Shown here: in pieces, positions 56,102 through 64,000 of the stretch | Position numbering within the stretch: position 1 is the first letter of the stretch | Layout of the letters: every line of letters starts with the position of its first letter | Assembly (NCBI RefSeq): GCF_002288925.2 | Contig: NW_022097996.1 | Coordinates: 8,130,451 to 8,194,450 of the forward strand | Reading direction: 5' to 3' | DNA from: Delphinapterus leucas | Lineage: Eukaryota > Chordata > Mammalia > Artiodactyla > Monodontidae | Length of the DNA: 64,000 nucleotides | Translations under genes and position numbers: made by a program | Notes under the pieces: generated by a model | Database searches by the model: none | Told to the model about the DNA's origin: nothing | The model's input: the letters and a program-made list of their open reading frames with translations, nothing else

Positions 56102-56475
56102 TATTTGTTGTCTTTTTGATAATAGTCTTTCTAACAGGTGAGGTGATAGGTCACTGTGGTTTTGATTTCCATTTCCCTGATGAATAGTGATGTTGAGCAT
56201 CTTTTCATATACCTGTTGGCCACTAGAATATCTTCTTTGTAAAATTGTCTATTCAGTTCCTCTTCCCATTTTAAAATCAGATTGTTGTTATTTGTTTTGT
56301 TTTGCTCTTGAGTTGTATGTGTTCTTTACCTACTTTAAATATTAATCCCTTATCAGATTTATGCTTTGAAAAATTTTTTTTCCCATTCCATAGTTTGCCT
56401 TTTCATTTTGTTGCTGGTTTCCTTTACTGTGCAGAAGTAAGGTATTTGCAGCTTGAAGTAAGGTCTCTGGATTTT

Positions 56476-56905
56476 GATCTGAGTAAAAAAGGGAGTCGTA
56501 GATTTTTGAGGAGAGAAGAGACAGGACGATTTACCTTTTAACAGGATCCCTCTCATTTCAGTGAAGATAGACTGTGAGGACAAGGGTAGCAGTTGTTTCC
56601 TGCAGGCAGTAATCCAGGTGAAAGAGAAGGGGATTGGATTAAGGCAGTCACATGAGGACTGGTGAGAAGTGGTTAAAATATGAATATATATTTGAAGTCT
56701 ACAATAATAATAATAGATTGGATGTGGGTGGTGTGAGAGAAAAAAGTCAAGGCTGACTCCAAGGTTTGGGGCCTGAACAGCTGGAAGGATGGGTTTCCCT
56801 GTTTTCTCAACTGTAAATTGGTGATGCTTGCTGCTGCTGCTCTTATCAGATGGATTATTGAGAGACTTTCAGTGAATTGATGAACTAGTGATGCCGCTTT
56901 AGATT
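56476..56905 (-). mobile_element. L2-associated LINE region, second segment
   Basis: Continues from 55079: 'attttgatctgagtaaaaaa', 'ggcagtaatccaggtgaaag', 'gattggatgtgggtggtgtg' and 'aaggctgactccaaggtttg'. This is the further part of the same antisense LINE-associated composite. Confidence 0.7.
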
Positions 56906-57049
56906 CCTCCGACAGAAGGCACCTCTTCAGGAAATAGTATTGTGGCACCTAATTGTTCACCTATACACATATGTGTTTCTCTGTCGTATTTTGGAGTTTC
57001 TTAACGATTTAAAGCTGCTTAAACATTTCTTTCTTAATACATAGGTAGT

Positions 57050-57195
57050 GTTTGTAGATTACTATATATCATGCACTCAGCTAAGCCCGTCACATACATT
57101 TCATTTAATCCTTAAAGCAAACCTGTGAAAAAGATCTTAGTATCATTACTTTATAGATAAGAAAACTGAAGAGAGGTGAGATTAAAAGGAATACT
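57050..57195 (-). mobile_element. MIR SINE, left part
   Basis: 'catgcactcagctaagcccg' and 'atagataagaaaactgaaga' are antisense MIR. The element is interrupted at about 57184 and resumes at 57447. Confidence 0.85.
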
Positions 57196-57446
57196 GCCAT
57201 ATACACACTGCTCTATTTAAAACAGATAACCAACAAGATCCTACTGTATAGCACAGGGAACTCTGCTCAGTATTCTGTAATCACCTAAATGGGAAAAGAA
57301 TTTGAAAAAGACAAGTTTATGTATAACTGAATCACTTTGCTGTACACCCGAAACTAACGCAACATTGTTAATCAACTGTGCTCCAATATAAAGTAAATAA
57401 ATACCTTGCCATATTTGCTTTATTTATCTAAAAATAAAAAAATTTA
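57196..57446 (+). mobile_element. L1 3' tail inserted in MIR
   Basis: 'gatcctactgtatagcacag', 'tcactttgctgtacacccga' and 'actgtgctccaatataaagt' are the sense 3' end of a cetartiodactyl-type L1. The target duplication is AAAAGGAATACT (57184-57195) and AAAAGGAATATT (57447-57458). Confidence 0.93.
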
Positions 57447-57535
57447 AAAAGGAATATTACCCACATTCACTCAGCTCATATGTGGTAGAGCTGCAATTTA
57501 AGCCCAGGTGTGTCTAATTCTAAAGCTTTTTCTCT
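57447..57535 (-). mobile_element. MIR SINE, right part
   Basis: 'ggtagagctgcaatttaagc' and 'ccaggtgtgtctaattctaa' complete the antisense MIR begun at 57050. Confidence 0.85.
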
Positions 57536-57593
57536 TAACTGTTCAGTCTGCTGCCTCCCATTTCATTTTCTTTCTCAAAAACCACAAGCCTCA

Positions 57594-57810
57594 GGGCTTC
57601 CCTGGTGGCGCAGTGGTTGAGAGTCCGCCTGCCGATGTAGGGGACACGGGTTCGTGCCCCAGTCGGGAAAGATCCCACGTGCTGCGGAGTGGCTGGGCCC
57701 ATGAGCCATGGCTGCTGAGCCTGTACGTCCGGAGCCTGTGCTCCGCAATGGGAGAGGCCACAGTAGTGTAGAGGCCCGCGTACTGCAAAAAACCAACCAA
57801 ACAAACAAAA
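57594..57810 (+). mobile_element. CHR-type SINE, sense
   Basis: Starts GGGCTTCCCTGGTGG and ends in an A/C-rich tail. The imperfect duplication is CCACAAGCCTC (57582-57592) and CCACAAGTCCCTC (57813-57825). It is more diverged than the copy at 55887. Confidence 0.93.
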
Positions 57811-57859
57811 CCCCACAAGTCCCTCTCTTGTTGATCAGAGTTCAACCACCTCTTTGTAG

Positions 57860-59020
57860 CAGAAACAGTTTTTAAAGCTTCTCCATGGTACCAAGATTTT
57901 GAAATATAAAGATGATCGTGGTCCTTTTATCTTTAATATGAGTTACAAAATTTTCCCCAGTTGGTTGTTTGCCTTGATTTTATGGTATTTTTGTTTCATG
58001 AAAAAAACTATTTAAAGAAATCTCATTTGTAGATCCTTTTTATGGTGTGGGGCATAATGTCATATTTAGCAAGGCTGTCTGAATGATGAGATTATAAAAT
58101 ATTTTCCTAATTCTAATATAATTTCATTTTATGTTTAAATATTTGATCCATCTGAAATTTACTTGTTGTATGTTGTGAAGTAGTATCCACTTTTCATTTT
58201 TCCAGAAGTCTAGTGATCTGTGTTACCATCATTTATTGAGTAATCCCTCTCCATCCCCAATTGACTTGAAATAAACACCGCCTTTGTGGCAGTATACCCC
58301 AATATGCTTTTCAGTCAATGTCTGGCCTTTCTAATCTATTCAGTGGATCTGTCTGTATCTTACGTGTCAGGACTACACTGTTTTAACTATTATGTAGCTT
58401 TGTAATATTTTTTAGCTATTAGTAGTCTCTTCTTATTACTCCTATTTTTTCAGAAATTTCCTAAGTGTTCTTTATGTTTATTTTTCCATGTGAATTTGAG
58501 AACCTGCTCATCTAGGTAACCTGTTGGTATTTTTATTGGAGTCAAGTTAAGTTTCCAGATTAACTTAGGGAGAATTAAAAATTTTTTGCGATGTTGGGAC
58601 TTCCTGTCCAAGGACACAGGTCGCCTTTACATTTGTTTAAGTCACAGTTGAGCTTTCATATTTTCTTCACACCCGTTTCCCGGTGTGCATTTTGTCTTTT
58701 GCGTTACTATCGTATGGTACTTTCTTTCAGTCACTGGTGGTTTTCATTTGGAAAGTTGGTAATTACTGCTTATTAATCCTGTAGTCAACAACCTAGTTGG
58801 ATTCCTTTACTTATCAGTTGATTCTCTGGAGTTCTCACCTGAAAATAGTAATGGTTTTACCTCCTCCTTTCCAGTTTTTATATTTCTTTCTTTCTCTGTC
58901 TCTAGCTTGAGTTCACTAGTACCTTCGGACCAATGCTAAAAATTTGTATTGCTAATAGGCACTCCTGGGATACTTGTAATGTTTCCCAGATAAGCATGAT
59001 ACAGCCTTTTGAGTTGAGAG

Positions 59021-59061
<41 letters not shown>

Positions 59062-59975
59062 TGTGTGTGATTGTGTATGCAAGTTAAGAATTTTATTGTA
59101 GTTTAAGATAAAGAGTTTTATTTTGATTGAGAATGGATGTAGAATTTTATAAAATGCCCTCAGTGTCTATGGAGATGATCATATAATTTTTCTCTCTTGA
59201 TCCATTAGTATGGAAAGTTATGGTAATAGACCTCTTAACACATCCCTATGTTTGTGGGCTACATGACTCGTCTGAGACAATGTCTTTCTTTTACTGTCCT
59301 GCTAGATTCTGTGTGCTAATATTTTATTTAAGAGTTTGCAATGTTTCTAAGTAAGATTGGTCTATAGTTTTATTTATGTTTTTGTCTTTCTGGTTTTGTT
59401 GTCAGCGATATACTGGTTTTATTTAAAAAATTAATAAGCTTTCCTTCTTTTTCTGTGTTCTAGAACAGAATAAATAGCATGGCAGCTGTCTGTTTCTTAA
59501 GGATGAGATAGAATTTTCTATAAAACCAGTTAGGCCCAGTTCTTTTTAGTGCGTTCAGCTCTGTAACAACTTTCTTTCTATGATAATTATTTTCCTTACC
59601 TCTTCTATCTTTCTAAAGATTGGTTTGGGTAATTTGCACATTTCTATAAAATAATTCATTTCATTCAGGTTTGCAGATTTAGCTGGGTAGAATGGAGCAA
59701 ATAAGTCTTAAATGTTTCCTTTAATAACTTCTGTGATTGTTTCCCCATCCCATTTCTTATTTTGTGCATTTGTGCTTTATTCCCTTCTTCTCTTGATTAC
59801 GATAGCTAGCAATTTATTTTATTTTTTCTCAAAGAAGCAGTTCTTGTATTCATATACCATTTAAAAAATTGTTGATTCATTAATTCTTTATCAATATTAA
59901 TTCTGCTTTTACTTTGCTTGGGTTTATTTTATTACATTGTTTTCTTCTCCAGATCCACCTCAGAGCTTACATTTG
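57860..59975 (-). mobile_element. Long old L1/HAL1-type LINE, antisense
   Basis: The order of diverged words follows L1 ORF2 in reverse over 2.1 kb: 'tgatccatctgaaatttact', 'ctattatgtagctttgtaat', 'ttcctttactt', 'tctttctctgtctctagctt', 'atggagatgatcatataatt' and 'gattggtctatagttttatt'. No open frame of useful length survives. A (TG)n tract lies within it. It may be an L1M or HAL1 element, but not a functional one. Confidence 0.65.
59022..59078. repeat. (TG)n microsatellite
   Basis: About 26 TG units with one interruption (TGTA near 59054), inside the old LINE. Confidence 0.95.
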
Positions 59976-59984
59976 CACAATACT

Positions 59985-60160
59985 GTTTACAAATTGCAAG
60001 ACATATTCATATATATTCTTTCATCTGATTCTTATGAACCTATAAGGTAATTGGCCTGTACCCCCATTGGACAGATAAGAAAACAGGCGTAGGGAAGTTA
60101 AGTGGCTTGCCCAAGGTCACACAGCTGGAAAGGAGCAGAAATGGGGTCCAGATGGGGCCA
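59985..60160 (-). mobile_element. MIR SINE
   Basis: 'cccccattggacagataaga', 'gggaagttaagtggcttgcc' and 'caaggtcacacagctggaaa' are antisense MIR. Confidence 0.93.
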
Positions 60161-60164
60161 CCCC

Positions 60165-60765
60165 TCCCCAGGGGTCTTTTCCCAGCCTGTCGTTCCTCCC
60201 CAGGGGCTCTTTTCGCACCCTGTCCTTGGACCTGCAGTCACGCCGCCCCCCACCAATACCTTCCCGTCATTGTGCCGAACTCCACCCTCCTTCCGCCACT
60301 TCAGCTTCTGCAGGTGAAGATCACGGCGTGCGGAGGGGTTGAGAAATGCCAGGGGCTCTAATTCCAGCCACAAATCAGTTTCTGATTCTTTTCTTCACTT
60401 GTACCCAAATCCCTCCCTGTAAGCTCATGAAACTGACTCCAGAAGGATCTCTCCTGGACTCTGGCCTTTTCCCCAATACTAACTTGACAGCGAATAGAAC
60501 ATTTTCCATATTTTTCTCTTCGTCACAACAGAGCCGCTAAAATTCCTTCTCATCTTTGGGGGGGTGGATCAAACACAGGTTCAGGGCCCACGTACGGAGG
60601 CACGGAGCAGCAGAGGTAGGAGAGGCGGGTGCTTGTAAAGAGCACCGCGCGTCCCGTCTCACAGAGGTGGGGCGGCACTGGGGAGCGGGTGTGCCTGTCA
60701 CTTTTGCACACATTGTACAAAGGCATCTTAGACAGGGGAGCCGGGACACATGGGACATCTCCCCA
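60165..60765. other. No gene recognised
   Basis: Unique C-rich then mixed sequence. Open frames on both strands overlap and show no domain. Confidence 0.5.
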
Positions 60766-60769
60766 GACT

Positions 60770-61270
60770 CCCTTCTTTCTTGTAAAAGTAAACGTTTCGT
60801 TTGCTCTCTTGGAGATGATTTTCAACTGGGAGAAATCAAAGGGAAAGTGCAGTTCTCACTGTATCTTTCATTTATCTTTGCTCTGCTGCCACATATTAAT
60901 TTTGCCACCTGCCATTTGCCTTTGAAAAAGAGCTGATCAGAGAGACATCATAAAGAGTTGAGTTGACATGTGCGGACTTCACGGCGACAAAATGACTGTA
61001 TCTCCACTTGAAAGTCCTTTACTCGTGGCAGCCTTGCCGTGGGGCAGCAACTAAGGCTTCTGTGTTGACTGTGGCCTTAAGTGCACGAAAGTTTGTTTGG
61101 ATGGGATGAGCCTTACTCTATACAGGCTTAGCAGCTAGCCTTATTCCAAGCCAGAAGCTTTTCCTAAACAATTAGTCTTTGGAATAAAAGCACAATTCAT
61201 GGATTTACCCATTTTTTCATTAGCCATCCTTTGGATTTGAGATGTGACATCTCTACATAATAATAGGTCC
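60770..61270. promoter_or_regulatory. Candidate conserved non-coding element
   Basis: Repeat-free AT-rich stretch with many transcription-factor-like words: CACCTGCC near 60908, CTTTGAAAAAG (TCF/LEF-like) near 60921, TGATCAGAGA near 60935, AACAATTAG near 61167, GGATTTACCC near 61201. No open frame spans it. Suggestive only. Confidence 0.4.
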
Positions 61271-61309
61271 TATTATTAACCATGAAATGGTAGCACTTCC
61301 ACTGGAGAA

Positions 61310-61590
61310 AGAAGGAATAATCAAAGAAAGACTTAAACTAGAGCATGAAGGATTAAACTTAGTTATAAGGAAGAAATTGCTAGACACGGAGGTAGTCAGC
61401 CACTGGAACAAGTTATAGAAGGTAGCTGGGCAATGTCACTGCCTGGACATCTTTAAAAGAAATGGTGTTATATTTTATTACTTGGGAAAGTATAGTCAAT
61501 ACTAAATTGGGAGGTTTATTCTAGATCCCCTGTGCCTGTAATCTAGAAATTTTTAGATTTAGGGTTAGAAATGGTAGACTCTCTCTTGCT
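61310..61590 (+). mobile_element. Possible L3/CR1-type LINE remnant
   Basis: 'aggattaaacttagttataa', 'ggaagaaattgctagacacg' and 'cagccactggaacaagttat' follow the general order of CR1/L3 3' sequence. Strongly diverged; identity uncertain. Confidence 0.45.
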
Positions 61591-61609
61591 CTTAAACTAT
61601 TGATACTTC

Positions 61610-61905
61610 TATCCAATCCCCCTGCCAGTGGGGTTCAGCAAGACCTGGGCACTTCCTGAAACCCCTTCATCCCTTCGCAAGGCCTTTGTCCTCCTCACCC
61701 TCATGTCTGATCTGTCACCAGGGCTTGCTGGCTCTGTCTTAGAAATGTCTCCTCTTCTTGGTTGGTCCTTTTTTGCTGTGCCCGCTGGTTCCGTGCTGTG
61801 CCTTGATTCAGAGCACCCCAGGCCCACCTGCAATACTGCCATGGATCCCAAACCACATGGACAATTGGTGGAATTGATCCTTCCATAGGAGCTCTTAATG
61901 ATTTC
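61610..61905 (+). mobile_element. Possible L2 LINE fragment
   Basis: 'cacttcctgaaaccccttca' and 'cctttgtcctcctcaccctc' are C/T-rich words reminiscent of sense L2. Weak. Confidence 0.35.
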
Positions 61906-62484
61906 ACTCTCAGAAAATTGATTTACTTCCTATGTCTGCACTCAGACCCACATCCCTGAGCACACGGGTCTATCTCCAGGTTTGCGGTTTGTGCGTGAGC
62001 TGTGGCTTTGCTCTTTACTCGTGCATCCTCTTACCTGGGCCTACCTGACAGTGGATGAACAGTAGCAGATGACAAAGGTTTTGGGGGCGAATGGGATAGG
62101 AATTTAAAGGTGAAAAAAGTATCTGCATTCATCTGGTATTTTCTGCCTATGAACTTACTTTCAGGATCTTGTTTTTGATGCAACAACTTATGGGGTACTG
62201 CTGCCACCCAGAAGTGTCCCTGGCTCTAGTCCCTCCAGCCTCAAGGTGGCTAGAGTGACCTTTTGTAGAGGACCTGGCTGGCTGGGGAGGAGACTGTCAG
62301 GGGGATTGGGTCTGACGCCGGTGACACTGCTGCCTCTTCTCATTGGGAGTCACCTGGGTTCCAGACAGTTCCCCCAGGAACCAGGAACATGCTGGCTGCT
62401 GGGTGGGGCTGAATGTACCTGGGGCCACCAGGTCTTCTGCACCTGTCATGTTCCTTTTTCTGCAAGTACAAAGGAACATTCATT

Positions 62485-62990
62485 AGTTTCCTTTATCTGT
62501 TACTTCAGCAAATGCGTATTGAGCCCCACGGGGCCCTGCAGGGGTTGGGGGGACGGGGTGAGCGGGCCTCAGCCCTTCAAGGAGCCCTTCCTGGTGGGAG
62601 AGGGTGGGAAGAGGGGCAAAGTCAGGTACGCTCCCCCGGGAGACCCGCAGGGGAGGACGAGCTCTTTTCCAGCTGGGGATTCAGAGAGACTGCCGAGAGG
62701 AGGTTGAAGATGGGGCTGGGCCCTGATACTCATGGGGGACTTCAACAGGAGGAGGGGAGTGGCGGGAGTTCCAGGCCAGGGGAAGATCAGAGGGCTGGGT
62801 GTGGAGGTGGGAGCCCCGGCCGGGGCTGGGCATGGCAGCAGGGTGATTCGCCCAAAGGGGACCTTCTGTGTGGGGTGAGAGCTGTGGCTGGGAAGGTGGC
62901 AGGACGATGTTTGGGAGACCTGAGATGTCCAGCTGAGGAGTGTGGCCTTGCCCATAGGCCATGGGAGCCCCCTGATTTCCTAGTGGCAGG
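62485..62990 (-). mobile_element. L2 LINE 3' region
   Basis: 'cagcaaatgcgtattgagcc', 'agcccttcaaggagcccttc' and 'gggagttccaggccagggg' follow the antisense L2 3' UTR, then GC-rich drifted sequence. The 252-residue plus-strand frame here is repeat-derived. Confidence 0.6.
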
Positions 62991-63339
62991 ACAAGGCTGT
63001 ACACCAACCTTTGGGGGGGCGGGGGGAGAGTTGTCCGGCTACCTCTGGGGCCGGGGAGGGTGGCCGGTGGCCACGGCCCCGCAGCTGCACCAGTGCGCTG
63101 AGCCTGGGGCGCTGATTTGGGGTGGGGCAGCCTCAGCAGTCTGTGGATGTGGGCGTGTCCACGGAGGCTGAGGGTGAGCGCCTTCGTCAAAGCAAAGAAG
63201 CGATGCAGAGAAGAGAGGAGGGCCCAGGACAGAGCTGGGCAGGCAGGGCGAGAGCAGCCCGTTTCCTTCTGTGTTAGGGTCAGAGGCTAACACTGCAGCT
63301 CACGTAGCCACCGTGAGCAGGGTGCCTGGGGTGCCGCGC

Positions 63340-63720
63340 TCTCTTTCTTTGGAAGAGAATGCATGAGTCCCTAATAAGCTCATAAAATACAGTTATTTCC
63401 TATTAAATCAAGCTTTAATAAATTGTTCAACCCCCCCCATATTGCATGCATTATTTAATTTGTTTGAGTTGGAGTATATTTCCCAGGATGTATAAATCCA
63501 TGGAAATTTATTAAGTTTTGACAAGAGTTATTGAATGTTACATTAAGTTTTTCAAATTAGCACATGTTGGAGGGCATAAAAATTATTAATTAATGCCTAA
63601 CATTAAATACCAATAAATTGCATGGTGTATTTATGAACTCTCTTTGAAGGTCATTAAATATGCATATCAGGCAATAAATCTATCCTCTCCTATAAATCTG
63701 TTCTGAATTGGGGCGAGTTA
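63340..63720. promoter_or_regulatory. AT-rich candidate conserved developmental enhancer
   Basis: An abrupt switch to AT-rich, repeat-free sequence between GC-rich flanks. It is full of homeodomain-type TAAT/ATTA cores, including 'aattattaattaatgcc' near 63582, TTGCATGCATTATTTAAT near 63442 and CATTAAATATGCATATC near 63652. A C run lies at 63430-63437. Such blocks are typical of ultraconserved or developmental non-coding elements. No coding frame. Confidence 0.5.
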
Positions 63721-64000
63721 TGGTTTGGGTGGTAGTGGGGGAGAGGTAGACGTCGCTGGATGTCCCTGGGGTGCCAGGTGGTTCACGGGGACAAGGGACC
63801 AGTCTCCTTCGTTTCCATCACTGCTTCTAATGGAATGGGAAGCAGGCTCAAGCCGGTGGGCCCTCTAGGTTTCAGATGTGGAGTCAGAAGAGCAAAACTC
63901 TGGAAGTTGGAGAGATGCAGGCGACAGTTTCTGCCCCCAAAAGCTGTGTCTTCAGTCATCGCCTGCACCACCATCATCTGCCGAAATAAGAGTTGCCATC
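63721..64000. other. No gene recognised at window end
   Basis: Returns to GC-richer unique sequence. Nothing recognised before the window ends. Confidence 0.5.

Larger units (their letters stand above)
55080..56457 (-). mobile_element. Old L1 3' part nested in L2
   Basis: Bracketed by a diverged 18-bp duplication, GTAAGGACTTTGGATTTT (55062-55079) and GTAAGGTCTCTGGATTTT (56458-56475). The minus strand at 55831-55574 encodes the ORF2 C-terminus ([20 protein letters not shown] and ALFTIAKIWKQSKCPSTN). It contains a later L1 tail (55095-55262) and a SINE (55887-56101). Confidence 0.88.

Noticed and set aside
62413..63171. 252-residue plus-strand open frame
   Set aside because: It lies largely in antisense L2-derived GC-rich sequence and is Gly/Arg-rich by composition.

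Overview
This window looks like nuclear DNA of a cetacean (whale or dolphin). It is mostly non-coding. The best evidence is ten tRNA-derived CHR-type SINEs with the 'ggcttccctggtggcgcagtgg' 5' end (written here in part only) and the GGAGCxxCTGGGCCCGTGAG-type body, which are typical of cetaceans and their hippo relatives. Alongside them are young L1 3' ends of the cetartiodactyl type and the shared mammalian set of MIR, L2, MLT1, hAT and old L1 fossils. Only one sequencing gap is visible (10 N). I found no exon that I can assign to a known protein-coding gene. Every long open frame lies in a repeat, a low-complexity tract or GC-rich CpG-island sequence.

Layout: 1-2.4 kb holds a near-identical 204-bp inverted repeat around a 1.8-kb spacer with microsatellites and an old L1 end. 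2.4-10.4 kb is unique sequence with L2/MIR, MER5-like and one CHR SINE. 10.4-11.9 kb is a 5'-truncated antisense L1 with intact target-site duplications (TSDs) and an odd internal palindrome. 11.9-26.8 kb mixes MIR, L2, a precisely bounded MER1-like hAT element, an MLT1-like LTR, a sense L1 end and a SINE. 26.9-27.6 kb is the only clear CpG island, a probable promoter with consensus-like splice donors on both strands.

28.8-30.8 kb is repeat-poor and rich in transcription-factor-like motifs, so it is a candidate enhancer region. It includes an imperfect 80-bp-period duplication carrying an octamer (ATGCAAAT). 31-50 kb returns to repeats: L2, MIR, L1 ends, paired SINEs, two inverted LTR-like copies and trinucleotide arrays. 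50-54 kb is largely unassigned. 54.2-59.99 kb is a stack of nested insertions: L2 hit by an old L1, in turn hit by CHR SINEs and an L1 tail, followed by a long old antisense L1 body. 60.5-61.3 kb and 63.3-63.7 kb are AT-rich, homeodomain-motif-rich islands in GC-richer flanks and look like conserved non-coding elements.

Taken together, the window reads as an intergenic or intronic regulatory neighbourhood around a CpG-island promoter whose transcript I cannot identify. No new protein system is visible. The strongest unexplained signals are the 204-bp inverted repeat, the L1 palindrome, the CpG island with two-way donors and the duplicated octamer element.
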